The notes under the pieces are model-generated. The model saw only the letters and a program-made list of their open reading frames with translations. It was not told the DNA's origin and did not search any database. The position numbers and the translations under genes are program-made. A DNA stretch of 64,000 bases from Sphingobacterium litopenaei (GTDB taxonomy: Bacteria; Bacteroidota; Bacteroidia; Sphingobacteriales; Sphingobacteriaceae): contig NZ_JACOIJ010000020.1 of assembly GCF_014692495.1 (NCBI RefSeq), positions 1 to 64,000 of the forward strand, read 5' to 3'. Positions 9,475 to 18,303 of this stretch are shown in pieces. How positions within the stretch are numbered: the stretch's first letter is position 1; every line of letters starts with the position of its first letter.

Positions 9475-9482
9475 TTAGTATA
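9475..9482 (+). promoter_or_regulatory. Possible -7 box upstream of the ECF sigma gene
   Basis: TATTTTTG fits the Bacteroidota -7 consensus TAnnTTTG and lies 16 bases before the sigma ATG. No clear TTG is seen at the expected -33 distance, so this is tentative. Confidence 0.3.
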
Positions 9483-9497
9483 TAATTAGGAAATAAA

Positions 9498-10058
9498 ATG
9501 ACCTGGATAAACTTTATACAAGGAGACGAAAAGGCTTTTGAATCAGTATATAATGAATATATTGATGATCTTTTTGCGTTTGGTGTAAGGTTCCATTCAG
9601 ATAAAGAGATTGTCTTGGATTGTATTCATGATTTGTTCGTTAGTTTATACAATAATTCAAAAATTGCCAAACAGGTCGATGTAAAGTTTTATTTGTTTTC
9701 TTCGCTTAGGAGACGTCTTCTGAAAGTGAAGAAAGAGGCTTTAAAATTTACAGAAGAAGAGATTCCCGATAACTTATTTCATATTGCTAGTCCAGAGTTT
9801 GAATGGATGGAGCAGGAATCGGAAGAAATTAATGTCAATAGGCTAAAGAAATATGTTGAAAAGCTGCCTAAGCGTCAACGAGAAGTTTTATTCTTTCGAT
9901 ACTATATGAATTTTAGCTACGAAGAGATTTCTTCTATTATGAATGTCAGTGTCGAATCTTGTCGTACTTTATCTTATCGTGCTATAAAACAATTGAAAAT
10001 TGACCTTACTTCTTTGGAAGTCACTACCTTATTGTTGTTATACTTCAAACCATTCTAG
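9498..10058 (+). CDS. ECF-type RNA polymerase sigma factor
   Basis: The 186-residue protein has sigma region 2 (about 8-75, AFESVYNEYIDDLFAFGVRF and DCIHDLFVSLY) and region 4 (about 118-172, LPKRQREVLFFRYYMNFSYEEISSIM and a helix-turn-helix with SVESCRTLSYRAIKQLK). Length and layout are those of FecI/RpoE-like factors. In this phylum such a gene usually lies directly before fecR. Here it stands alone, downstream of the Sus operon and behind the terminator at 9327. The simplest reading is that it is the partner of the FecR at 1609, moved to the far end of the locus, but a partner elsewhere is possible. The C-terminal tail LLLLYFKPF is hydrophobic. Confidence 0.9.
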   Translation: MTWINFIQGDEKAFESVYNEYIDDLFAFGVRFHSDKEIVLDCIHDLFVSLYNNSKIAKQVDVKFYLFSSLRRRLLKVKKEALKFTEEEIPDNLFHIASPEFEWMEQESEEINVNRLKKYVEKLPKRQREVLFFRYYMNFSYEEISSIMNVSVESCRTLSYRAIKQLKIDLTSLEVTTLLLLYFKPF

Positions 10059-10181
10059 GTTTTCATAGCCTTCACATCACTTTCTTTATTCTCTGAAATC
10101 TCAACAATCTTCACTTCCAAGAAAAATAAGCTAAAGTTTATTCCGATATTAGATGCTTAAGATTACACTTTCAGAAGGTTT

Positions 10182-12482
10182 ATGAACAACACATTTCAGA
10201 CTTATATTTTCTTAAGTATATTATTTTTATTTAATATTAATACTGCTCTATCTCAAGACAGTACAGGACGATTAGTGGATCGTGTACATCCAGATTCTAC
10301 ACATCATGTGGTTTCGGATTCTATGCGAAGAGATTTGCGGGCTCTGGAATTAGGGTATTTGGATAATCTTCATATTCGCGATATAAATGTTGTTGTCAAT
10401 GAATTGGTTGTAAAAAGTGAGGCACAGATTAAGAGAAAGAAGAATGCTTCGAAAGATTCTATCCTTCACATCAACCGCTTAATACACGATGACAATGTAC
10501 AGCTCAACTCTATATTAAATTCTCTAAACAACTACAGAGGGAGTATATTGGCATCCAGATCTTCGGTACAAAGCCTTATTCAAAAATATCAGATCAACGA
10601 GCAGAAATTTCCGAGATTATCGGCAAGGTTGAATACTTCTTTGAATCAGTTAACTACTAAATTGGATTCTATACAATCGGCATCCGCGCAAGTAAATGCA
10701 CTGATTGCTAGAAATGAAAACCAACAAAAAGATGTAGCATCCACACCGCAAGAAATTGTAGCAACGGATTCTGTTAAATCATCGAATTCGATTTGGAAAT
10801 CCACTTCTCAAAATATATCGCGTGAGACGATTATAAATAACATTAAGAACAATTATCAGAATACCAATGCTTTTGGAAGATATTTTAAAGATATTCCATG
10901 GAGTTCACGTATTTTGCTGTTGCTTTTAACTATTGCATACGCGTATTGGTGCTTCCGTACACGATTTGATATAGATCGTAAATCTGGAAAGACCCTTTCC
11001 AAAATCTGGATTGCGAAGGTAGTATGTAAGGCTATTATTTTCTACTTTACGCTATTACCTTTAGTGAGTTTGTTCACTCCAACATTTGTTATACAAGCCG
11101 CACAGATTGTTATCATTATTTTCTATACAGCTTTATCGTTTAACAAGCTCAGTCTTACGCAAAGAAAAGTGTTGGGTGTGATCATCTTGTTTTACATTCT
11201 CGATGTATTTGTAAATATGATCGTAAGTGATGATATGTTTTTGCGTATTATCTGTATCGTGTTCAATCTTCTGGCATTGGGGATGGTTAGTTACAGCAAA
11301 AAACGTATTCGTGATAAAGACTCCGCGGGTTATATCAACAATTTTATTTATGTGATCTTCGCGATATTGAATGTTACCGCTATCATATTGAATATCATTG
11401 GTAAAGTAGATGCTTCCCGAAGCTTCAGTATAGCTTGTGCTGTAGGTTTAGTTCAATCTTTTACTTTGCAGTTTTTCATTGAAATGATTCGCGAAGATTT
11501 ACAAAGACAATTCGACCGTGATAATCTGTATAGAGGATTTTGGTTACGATTTAACCAAGCTCGTACGATGAAGATTATTATCGAGGTGGTGCGTTTTATT
11601 TGTGTGATTCTCGCTGTGTTGGTACTGGCAAACAATCTTCAGTTTATAGATGAATTAGTACGTTTCAGTGAAAGTGTTTTGGAGAAAAAACGTCACATCG
11701 GGGATATAACCTTTACATTTAATCACCTTATCGTTGCGGTGATCTTGCTATTGGTTACAAATTGGCTTCAAAAGAATATTAGTTTGATTGTCTTAGGTGG
11801 CGAAAATGGACAATTAAGCCAGGTTTACAACCAAAAGATGACGCTTTTCCCATTGGTGCGCTTAGCGATTATTCTAGTCGGATTCTTCTTTGCGGTGTCT
11901 GCCTTGGGTATGAGTTTGGATAAATTGACCGTTGTAATTGGTGCACTGAGTGTGGGTATAGGTCTAGGTATGCAGAATATCATCAACAATTTTGTGTCAG
12001 GAATTATTTTGGTATTTGATAAACCATTCCGCGTCGGTGACCAGATTGAACTAGCCGATAAGAAAGGTCGTGTGAAGGAAATAGGAATTCGTGCTAGTGT
12101 GTTGCAAGCAGGCGATGGAGCGGATGTAATCATTCCAAATGGTGATTTGCTGTCAGGTAGAGTAGTCAATTGGACACTTTCTCACGAATACAGTAAGACG
12201 AGTTTTACTATTATGGTCGATAGACAAGCAAATTTGGATGAAGTGTATAAATGGGTTAAAGAAGCCGCTGAGACTAATCCTAATTATTTAGATAATTTGG
12301 GGGTTTCCATTAGTGTACAGGATGTGAGTGATGATATGGTATACCTTAGTGTGGTTGGCTGGGTAAATTCTGCTGCAAATACTGGAGGTTTCAAAAGTGA
12401 TGTGTTCTTGCATCTTTACAAAAAATTTGAAGCCGAAAATTTGAAATTTTATAGCGTAGCACCAACTAAGATTATTCAATAA
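10182..12482 (+). CDS. Large MscS-type mechanosensitive channel
   Basis: The 766-residue protein has a signal peptide (about 1-25), a periplasmic part rich in coiled coil (about 40-210) and some ten membrane helices between 240 and 600. The conserved MscS pore and beta domain follows (about 585-660: VIGALSVGIGLGMQNIINNF, VFDKPFRVGDQIEL, and ADVIIPNGDLLSGRVVNWT). The C-terminal alpha/beta domain runs to the end. The extra N-terminal region makes it MscK/MscM-like. Such channels release solutes on hypo-osmotic shock. It is followed after about 50 bases by a small lipoprotein gene on the same strand. Confidence 0.9.
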   Translation: MNNTFQTYIFLSILFLFNINTALSQDSTGRLVDRVHPDSTHHVVSDSMRRDLRALELGYLDNLHIRDINVVVNELVVKSEAQIKRKKNASKDSILHINRLIHDDNVQLNSILNSLNNYRGSILASRSSVQSLIQKYQINEQKFPRLSARLNTSLNQLTTKLDSIQSASAQVNALIARNENQQKDVASTPQEIVATDSVKSSNSIWKSTSQNISRETIINNIKNNYQNTNAFGRYFKDIPWSSRILLLLLTIAYAYWCFRTRFDIDRKSGKTLSKIWIAKVVCKAIIFYFTLLPLVSLFTPTFVIQAAQIVIIIFYTALSFNKLSLTQRKVLGVIILFYILDVFVNMIVSDDMFLRIICIVFNLLALGMVSYSKKRIRDKDSAGYINNFIYVIFAILNVTAIILNIIGKVDASRSFSIACAVGLVQSFTLQFFIEMIREDLQRQFDRDNLYRGFWLRFNQARTMKIIIEVVRFICVILAVLVLANNLQFIDELVRFSESVLEKKRHIGDITFTFNHLIVAVILLLVTNWLQKNISLIVLGGENGQLSQVYNQKMTLFPLVRLAIILVGFFFAVSALGMSLDKLTVVIGALSVGIGLGMQNIINNFVSGIILVFDKPFRVGDQIELADKKGRVKEIGIRASVLQAGDGADVIIPNGDLLSGRVVNWTLSHEYSKTSFTIMVDRQANLDEVYKWVKEAAETNPNYLDNLGVSISVQDVSDDMVYLSVVGWVNSAANTGGFKSDVFLHLYKKFEAENLKFYSVAPTKIIQ

Positions 12483-12533
12483 TCGAACAAGGAATTGTTT
12501 AAGATGTTATATTTGTGATTGACTAAATTTTAT

Positions 12534-12824
12534 ATGAAATATACTTTTTTAATTATATCTGTTTTGGGCTTAGCATCTTGCGTTAATGAGCCTGAACAAG
12601 CTTTGGAACAGCTTGACAAAAAATCTGCTCGTGAAGTGACACTGAAAACAGTAACACAAGGCGATTCTGTGTTGCATATCACGACACAGCATATATGGTA
12701 CAATGGTGAAGAGATTGCTTCAAAATCCGATACCATAAAAACAGGTATTGCACCACAAACCTGGGGTACGGTTGATACTGCTTCAACATTAAGCAAAGTT
12801 CCAATTTATGTAACTGTACAATAA
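12534..12824 (+). CDS. Small lipoprotein of unknown function, first of a YgiB/YgiC-type cluster
   Basis: The ATG at 12534 gives a 96-residue protein with a good lipoprotein signal (FLIISVLGLASC); a TTG five codons upstream is in frame but less likely. The rest is polar, with short beta-like segments and no domain I recognise. Its TAA shares a base with the ATG of the next gene, so the three genes up to 14337 are translationally coupled. Confidence 0.75.
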   Translation: MKYTFLIISVLGLASCVNEPEQALEQLDKKSAREVTLKTVTQGDSVLHITTQHIWYNGEEIASKSDTIKTGIAPQTWGTVDTASTLSKVPIYVTVQ

Positions 12825-13195
12825 TGAGAAAGACAACTACAAGAAATATACAATTGGTATTGATTACGTCGGTATTGGCTTCATGTGCCCAGCCTGATCC
12901 TAATCAGTCTGTAGAAGGCAAGCAACGTGTATTTATGCGTGCGGATTCTACTGCACCATATACTGAAGTAACAAACAATTACCATCAAGGTGGACACGGT
13001 AGTAACATGGGTTCATCGTTATTATGGTTTATGGCGTTTCGACATATGGGCGGAATGATGGGCTATGCCAACAATAGCTTACACCCGCAGTCTGTAGCAG
13101 GTACTAATTCAGCAAAAGCTTCTGCCTTTAAAGCTCAGCGTGGTGGATTTGGGAAGAGTTCAGTTTCATCGCCTAGATCTTCTTTTGGTTCATAA
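12824..13195 (+). CDS. YgiB-like (UPF0441/DUF1190-type) lipoprotein
   Basis: The 123-residue product has a lipoprotein signal (VLITSVLASC) and a central stretch SSLLWFMAFRHMGGMMG. A C-terminal Ser-rich tail contains QRGGFGKSS. E. coli YgiB has the same layout: a lipoprotein signal, a Met/Gly-rich segment and a RGGFG motif, and it is encoded directly before the ATP-grasp protein YgiC. The same order is kept here with a one-base overlap (TAATG), so the pair is probably a functional unit. The biochemical role of YgiB is not known. Assignment rests on motif and gene order, not on a full alignment. Confidence 0.65.
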   Translation: MRKTTTRNIQLVLITSVLASCAQPDPNQSVEGKQRVFMRADSTAPYTEVTNNYHQGGHGSNMGSSLLWFMAFRHMGGMMGYANNSLHPQSVAGTNSAKASAFKAQRGGFGKSSVSSPRSSFGS

Positions 13196-14337
13196 TGCAG
13201 ATAAAGAAACTACGTATTGATCCAAATTGGCAATCTCGTTTAGAATCTATTGGGTATGGTTATCATACTTTTGAAGGTGAGCGGTATTGGGTAGATGATT
13301 ATTATTACGAGATCCGTGCAAAAGAAGCAGACTTAATCTATAAAGCGACCACAGAACTGTGGGATATGTGTTTGCAGGCGGTGGAATATGTTATTCAAAA
13401 TAAGTTGTACAGCAAATTTCATATTCCTGCTTATATGATCCATCATATTGAGCGGAGTTGGGAGAATGATGAACCTTCTATTTATGGAAGGTTTGATTTT
13501 GCTTTTGATGCAAATGATAATGAACTCAAAATGTTGGAATTCAATGCGGATACTCCGACTTCTTTGTTCGAAACAGGTATTGTGCAATGGTATTGGAAAA
13601 ATCATTATTTTCCCGAATTAACCGATCAATTTAATAGCATTCACGAGCAGCTTATTGATAGTTGGAAGAATCTTAAACCTTATCTCAAAGGAGAAATCCT
13701 CCATTTTTCCTGCGCTAAAGAAACATTGGAAGATTTGACCAATGTGGAATATTTGCGTGATACGGCTATCCAAGCTGGTATCGAGACGAAATTAATTTAT
13801 ATTGATGATATTGGTTGGGATGGACGCGCTTTTGTGGATTTGGAAGGTGAAGAGATTAAGTCCATTTTCAAATTATATCCCTGGGAATGGATGGTAAATG
13901 AAGAATTTGGTGTTCATATAACTAATGACATCAATGAAGCGCAGTGGATAGAACCTTCCTGGAAAATGCTTTTGTCTAATAAGGCTATTCTACCTATATT
14001 GTGGGAACTATTTCCTAATCACCCATACTTGCTTTCTTCCTATTTTGAAAAACCTGCTCATTTAAAGCATTACGTACGTAAGCCCATTCTTTCGCGTGAA
14101 GGCGCAAATGTGGAAATGTATTACGAGAATGAAATGATTTACGATACAGCAGGAGAGTATGGCGAAGAAGGTTTTATCTATCAAGAATTAGCGACGCTAC
14201 ATCGTGAAGAAACCGGGTTTTCTATAATAGGAAGTTGGGTTATTGGACAAGAATCTTGTGGTATTTCTTTCCGCGAATCCGATATGCCTATTACGACGGA
14301 TAAAAGTCGCTTTATCCCACATATTATTAGACATTAA
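13195..14337 (+). CDS. Glutathionylspermidine synthase-family ATP-grasp ligase (YgiC/YjfC-like)
   Basis: The 380-residue protein matches the synthetase domain of the glutathionylspermidine synthase family. Visible blocks are ERYWVDDYYYEI near the N-terminus, YGRFDFAFD and LEFNADTPTSLFE (about 100-125), the KPILSREGANVEMY nucleotide-binding segment (about 297-311) and EEGFIYQEL. It lacks the amidase half of the bifunctional enzyme, as YgiC does. Family members join a carboxylate to an amine using ATP; for YgiC-like forms the substrates are not settled, and glutathione need not be involved. It is the last gene of the cluster with the YgiB-like lipoprotein. Confidence 0.85.
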   Translation: MQIKKLRIDPNWQSRLESIGYGYHTFEGERYWVDDYYYEIRAKEADLIYKATTELWDMCLQAVEYVIQNKLYSKFHIPAYMIHHIERSWENDEPSIYGRFDFAFDANDNELKMLEFNADTPTSLFETGIVQWYWKNHYFPELTDQFNSIHEQLIDSWKNLKPYLKGEILHFSCAKETLEDLTNVEYLRDTAIQAGIETKLIYIDDIGWDGRAFVDLEGEEIKSIFKLYPWEWMVNEEFGVHITNDINEAQWIEPSWKMLLSNKAILPILWELFPNHPYLLSSYFEKPAHLKHYVRKPILSREGANVEMYYENEMIYDTAGEYGEEGFIYQELATLHREETGFSIIGSWVIGQESCGISFRESDMPITTDKSRFIPHIIRH

Positions 14338-14360
14338 ATTTTTTTTGATATACATGCAAC

Positions 14361-14406
14361 CATAATTGATGTTTTCTCGTCTTATAGATGAAAAACATCA
14401 ATTATG
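14361..14406. repeat. Perfect 15-bp inverted repeat
   Basis: CATAATTGATGTTTT (14361-14375) and AAAACATCAATTATG (14392-14406) are perfect complements around a 16-base loop. The right arm contains the ATG of the small frame at 14404, so in RNA the stem would hide that start. There is no T-run, so it is a poor terminator for the gene upstream. Confidence 0.6.
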
Positions 14407-14583
14407 AAATTGCTAAGATTATATTTTTTGGGATTTATATTGTCATTAGAAGCTTGCTTCCCTATACGGCAAGAAATGCAAAAGGAGTTAGTACTTCTTT
14501 TTGAAGATCAATTTGACTGTTTATTTGCTGAGCTAATAACGACAGATTTTGTGCAAGAAAACTTTTTATTACTTCAAGCCTAA
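14404..14583 (+). CDS. Possible 59-residue lipoprotein
   Basis: The open frame has a short basic start, a hydrophobic run and a Cys at residue 18 in the sequence LSLEAC, which is only a rough lipobox. The remainder is acidic and hydrophobic with no recognised domain. The start codon lies in the right arm of the inverted repeat at 14361-14406, and the 3' end overlaps the convergent gene at 14569 by 15 bases. It could be a real small lipoprotein, a remnant, or chance. Confidence 0.3.
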   Translation: MKLLRLYFLGFILSLEACFPIRQEMQKELVLLFEDQFDCLFAELITTDFVQENFLLLQA

Positions 14584-14763
14584 TTCTTGAAATAGCTTTT
14601 CGTATTCTTCGAATCGATGTTCGCGAATAGGGCGTACGAAAGGTTCAGTTCGAAAATACAGGAGCAAGGCGGGTTGAATTTGTTTATACTTGTCTACGTA
14701 TTCATATTTAACCAATTCTCCGTTGGAAATACGTTGTTTTATTTTATTGTGATAAGGATACAT
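14569..14763 (-). CDS. Conserved 64-residue protein of unknown function
   Basis: The product begins MYPYHNKIKQRI and ends in a charged helix with FVRPIREHRFEEYEKLF. I recognise this as a small Bacteroidota family sometimes carried in databases under the name thermostable hemolysin delta-VPH, a label with no support in the sequence: there is no signal peptide and no membrane segment. It lies six bases after the flavoprotein gene and is probably cotranscribed with it. Confidence 0.7.
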   Translation of the reverse strand: MYPYHNKIKQRISNGELVKYEYVDKYKQIQPALLLYFRTEPFVRPIREHRFEEYEKLFQELGLK

Positions 14764-14769
14764 AGGGAT

Positions 14770-15948
14770 TTAAGACTTTGAATTAAGAATTTGCGCTGCA
14801 CAATAATGTCCCATGCTAAAGCAAGCTTGTAATAGATAACCTCCAGTTGGGGCTTCCCAATCCAGCATTTCTCCAATGCAGTATATGTTAGGCGCTTTTT
14901 TAAGAGCCAATGTTTGTTTGATTTCCTCAAAACAAATTCCACCAGCAGTAGAGATCACTTCATCAATAGGTCTAAAACTTTCTACTTGTATCGGAAAAGA
15001 TTTAATAGCATTTGCTAATAATCTTGGATTGGTATAAGTCACTTTATTCAATTTTTTGAGTAAGGATAATGCTGTTTTGTTGAGTTTTAGCTTCAGCTTA
15101 AGAATTTCTGATGTTTTATTGGAAGATTTTAAAAATGCCAAAATATCTTCTTCCGAAAAATTGGGCTTTAGATCGATGTAAATGGTTAGGGGAAAGGAGT
15201 GAGGACGTGTAAATCTATTCAAATAATAAATGGGACTGCCTTCTATACCGTATTGTGTAAATACGACTTCTCCTTTTTTACGAATATCACCAAATTTGAC
15301 TTCGATATTTTTTAAAACCTGTCCTTCCAAGTCCTTGAAATCTTCTGTCGTATTATATCCAGAATTAGAAGGAGCCATTGGATTTATTTTAATTCCTTTT
15401 GCTGTTAGAAGCGATACCCATTTGGCATCAGAACCTGTTTTTTGCCAGGAGCCTCCACCTAAAGCAAGGATAAGTCGTGAAAATTCTATTTCTACAATTT
15501 CATTACCATGCTGTATTATCGCTTTATTATCAGAGAAGTCTACAAATTTATGGTCATAATGAATTTGAACACCTAAGCTTTTCAACTTATCCAACCAGGC
15601 TTGTAATACTTGGATAGGCTTGATAGATTTCATGGGAAATATTTTTCCAGAACTTCCTACATAAGTATCTATGCCTATACTTTTTAACCAATCTATAGTT
15701 TTTTGGTTATCAAATGATTCTACTATACCCTGAATTTCCTTTTTATCGTATTTTAAGATAAACTCCTTAATAGGTTCACTGTGTGTTAGGTTAAAACCTC
15801 CATGTCCCGCTACTAAGAACTTTCGTGCCGCGGCTTTATTCTGTTCATAAATATGTACGGTTTTTCCAGCTTCAGCCAATCGCTGTGCAGCCATCAATCC
15901 CGCTGGACCAGCACCAATAATCACAATAGGAGGTGTTTGCATGTACAT
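14770..15948 (-). CDS. HI0933/YhiN-family FAD-dependent oxidoreductase (TIGR03862-like)
   Basis: The 392-residue flavoprotein begins with a dinucleotide-binding fold (VIIGAGPAGLMAAQRLAEAG, about residues 9-28) followed by the family block AARKFLVAGHGGFNLTHSEP. A second FAD-contact region occurs near GLILALGGGSWQKTGSD-type sequence (about 165-180), and the C-terminal segment has STAGGICFEE and CIGEMLDWEAPTGGYLLQ, which is diagnostic for this family. The substrate is unknown; relatives include the BaiN bile-acid reductase. The start is either the ATG at 15948 or the one two codons later. Confidence 0.85.
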   Translation of the reverse strand: MYMQTPPIVIIGAGPAGLMAAQRLAEAGKTVHIYEQNKAAARKFLVAGHGGFNLTHSEPIKEFILKYDKKEIQGIVESFDNQKTIDWLKSIGIDTYVGSSGKIFPMKSIKPIQVLQAWLDKLKSLGVQIHYDHKFVDFSDNKAIIQHGNEIVEIEFSRLILALGGGSWQKTGSDAKWVSLLTAKGIKINPMAPSNSGYNTTEDFKDLEGQVLKNIEVKFGDIRKKGEVVFTQYGIEGSPIYYLNRFTRPHSFPLTIYIDLKPNFSEEDILAFLKSSNKTSEILKLKLKLNKTALSLLKKLNKVTYTNPRLLANAIKSFPIQVESFRPIDEVISTAGGICFEEIKQTLALKKAPNIYCIGEMLDWEAPTGGYLLQACFSMGHYCAAQILNSKS

Positions 15949-15984
15949 GCAAAGATAGGGAAATAGCTTATTCTAACTAATATG

Positions 15985-16164
15985 TTAATCGTGATTATCT
16001 ACTTTATTTGGGTTAGGAGGCAAAGTACTTTGATCGTTTTCCGGACGTTTTGCCGTGTTGCTCTCTACTTTAGTATTTTCCTCTGTATTCTTTTTGAAGT
16101 CCTCATTTTTATAAGGATCTTTCTTCGAATTGTTTTTGCTGATATCAGAATTGTTCTTTTCCAT
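15985..16164 (-). CDS. Small, very hydrophilic Asn/Lys-rich protein
   Basis: This 59-residue frame (MEKNNSDISKNN at the start, NPNKVDNHD at the end) is shorter than usual gene-finding limits. It is highly polar, with Asn, Lys, Asp and Glu making up about half the residues and almost no hydrophobic ones, and is predicted to be disordered. It starts at an ATG after an A-rich leader typical of this phylum. Many Bacteroidota encode short disordered proteins of this kind, but no function can be named. The opposite-strand frame over the same bases translates to an implausible run of Ile, Phe and Arg and is its shadow. Confidence 0.6.
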   Translation of the reverse strand: MEKNNSDISKNNSKKDPYKNEDFKKNTEENTKVESNTAKRPENDQSTLPPNPNKVDNHD

Positions 16165-16299
16165 GGTTATAAGTTTTAGTGTTATCGAAGAACAATCTAA
16201 GATTGACTTAGTTCACTATTGTCCACTGCTTAGGGAATGGATCTTCCGATAAATGCAAGTAAAATCTTTTATTGCTAAAAAACTCCTTTTCTTTGTGCT

Positions 16300-18207
16300 A
16301 TGAATTACTTTGATGAGCAGATAGCCTTGTTGGAAGATGAAAAGCAAATAGATTTTATTCAACATGAAAATTTACTGTTGCGTAGCTCCTTGCAAGAGCG
16401 CAGAACTCAAGGAGTAAGTTGGTTTCCAATATCCATCTCAGGAAGCGAAATAGGACGAGGGGATTACCTCACGATTACCATACAAAAAACTAACTTTTTG
16501 GAGGAAGGACACCAATTTCGTTTTGGAATGCCCGTTGCTCTTTTTTCCAATCATGATCCTGAAACCGATCGTCTCGAAGGGATAATTGCTTTTGTAAGTA
16601 GAGAAACTATGCGTATTTCTGTGCGTGTGGACGAATTACCAGATTGGACTAGACGAGGTAAGTTGGGAGTTGATTTACTGTTTGATGAACATTCCTATAA
16701 AGAAATGTTTGATGCTTTAAAAGAAGCAAAACAAAGACTTGCAGATCCTAAGGAAGTTAATCTTGTTCAGCAATTATTAGGAGAGAAAGATTATCCTTAC
16801 GATTCTACTGAAGAAAATATATATCACAATGATCTTTTGAATAAAAGTCAGAATGATGCAGTGGGTGAAATGTTGAGTAACAAACCTTTAGTGCTCATGC
16901 ATGGTCCGCCGGGAACAGGGAAAACTACCACATTGATAGCGGGTATTCAAGCATTATTAAAAGCACGGAAAAAACAAATTCTAGTGGTAGCACCCAGTAA
17001 TACTGCCGTGGATTTGTTGACAGAAAGACTGCATGAAAAAGGAATTAACGTAATTCGTATGGGAAATCCTGTACGTGTTTCAGATCATTTACAAACTCTT
17101 ACTTTAGATGCTAAAATAGATAGCCATTACGCCAACAAGGAACGTAAGAATTTAGAAAAGCAAGTCAGTGCTTATCTCGACATGGCACACAAATATAAGC
17201 GTAATTTTGGTAAAGCGGAGCGTGATCAACGTAAAGCACTTTTTGATGAGGCACGTAAGATTCGTAGAGAGATTGATAAGATTCAGGATTATATAGTAGA
17301 GGATGTATTGAACAATGTAGAAGTAATTACCGCTACATTAGTAGGATCGAATCATCCAAATATTAAACAAAGAAATTACGAAACAGTAATCATAGATGAA
17401 GCAGGACAATCATTGGAAGCCGCCTGTTGGATTCCCATTTTAAAAGCGGATAGGCTTATTATGGCAGGTGATCATTGTCAACTTCCTCCCACAGTAAAAT
17501 CATCAACAAAGCCAAATGAAGGCCTCTATCTTACTCTATTCGAAAAATTGATTAAACGTTTTCCTATTGCGGTCTCTTTATTGAATGTGCAGTACAGAAT
17601 GAACAGTCAAATAATGCTTTATCCTTCACAGGTATTATATGAAGGGAAATTAATAGCGGATTCCAAAGTGGCACATTGGGAGTTGATTAATGATAGTAAG
17701 CCTTTTATATTTATAGATACTGCTGGAGCTGGATTTGAAGAGCTTATTGAAGAAAATGCTATTTCAAATAAAGAAGAAGCCTTATTTTTAATAAAACATT
17801 TAAAAGAAAATCTTAATAATCTTTCTAAAGAATATGCAGAGGATAATTTTCCTAGAATTGGAATTATAGCTCCTTATCGCCAACAATCCCATATTTTGAA
17901 AGAGATGATTTACGCTGACGATTTTTTTAATCCCTTTCTTCCGTTTCTACAAATTCATACTATTGACAGTTTCCAAGGACAAGAGAAAGATATTATTTAC
18001 ATCAGTTTAACTCGTAGTAATTCTCTTCAAAAAATTGGATTCTTATCGGATATTCGTCGTATGAATGTGGCTATGACGCGTGCGAAGAAAAAACTAATCG
18101 TCATAGGGGATAGTGGGACAGTAGTTCAACATTCATTTTATAAAGGTATGTTGGATTATGTCATGGAGTTGAATAATTACCATAGCGTATGGGAGTGGAT
18201 GGAGTAA
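16300..18207 (+). CDS. Superfamily 1B (Upf1/SMUBP-2-like) AAA helicase
   Basis: The 635-residue protein has an N-terminal oligonucleotide-binding-like region (about 40-120) and then the helicase core. The motifs are Walker A GPPGTGKTTT (about 202-211), motif Ia VVAPSNTAVDLL, Walker B IIDEAGQ, motif III AGDHCQLPPTV, QYRMN, motif V TIDSFQGQEKDIIYIS and motif VI NVAMTRAKKKL. The family unwinds DNA or RNA 5' to 3'; bacterial members are poorly characterised. It is a single-gene unit with its own terminator at 18251. Confidence 0.9.
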   Translation: MNYFDEQIALLEDEKQIDFIQHENLLLRSSLQERRTQGVSWFPISISGSEIGRGDYLTITIQKTNFLEEGHQFRFGMPVALFSNHDPETDRLEGIIAFVSRETMRISVRVDELPDWTRRGKLGVDLLFDEHSYKEMFDALKEAKQRLADPKEVNLVQQLLGEKDYPYDSTEENIYHNDLLNKSQNDAVGEMLSNKPLVLMHGPPGTGKTTTLIAGIQALLKARKKQILVVAPSNTAVDLLTERLHEKGINVIRMGNPVRVSDHLQTLTLDAKIDSHYANKERKNLEKQVSAYLDMAHKYKRNFGKAERDQRKALFDEARKIRREIDKIQDYIVEDVLNNVEVITATLVGSNHPNIKQRNYETVIIDEAGQSLEAACWIPILKADRLIMAGDHCQLPPTVKSSTKPNEGLYLTLFEKLIKRFPIAVSLLNVQYRMNSQIMLYPSQVLYEGKLIADSKVAHWELINDSKPFIFIDTAGAGFEELIEENAISNKEEALFLIKHLKENLNNLSKEYAEDNFPRIGIIAPYRQQSHILKEMIYADDFFNPFLPFLQIHTIDSFQGQEKDIIYISLTRSNSLQKIGFLSDIRRMNVAMTRAKKKLIVIGDSGTVVQHSFYKGMLDYVMELNNYHSVWEWME

Positions 18208-18250
18208 GATATAAAGGGTAATACAACAAGAATATTGCTCTAAAGCGTAT

Positions 18251-18290
18251 AACGCCTATTAATTTTGTTTTAAATTAATAGGCGTTTTTA
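18251..18290 (+). terminator. Terminator after the Upf1-like helicase
   Basis: AACGCCTATTAATTT (18251-18265) pairs perfectly with AAATTAATAGGCGTT (18272-18286), followed by T residues. It also lies just past the end of the convergent gene at 18304 and could serve both directions. Confidence 0.9.
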
Positions 18291-18303
18291 ATGTAATAGT
18301 AAT

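Noticed and set aside
15982..16179. Plus-strand 65-codon frame
   Set aside because: It is the antisense shadow of the hydrophilic small gene at 15985-16164 and has an implausible Ile/Phe/Arg-only composition.
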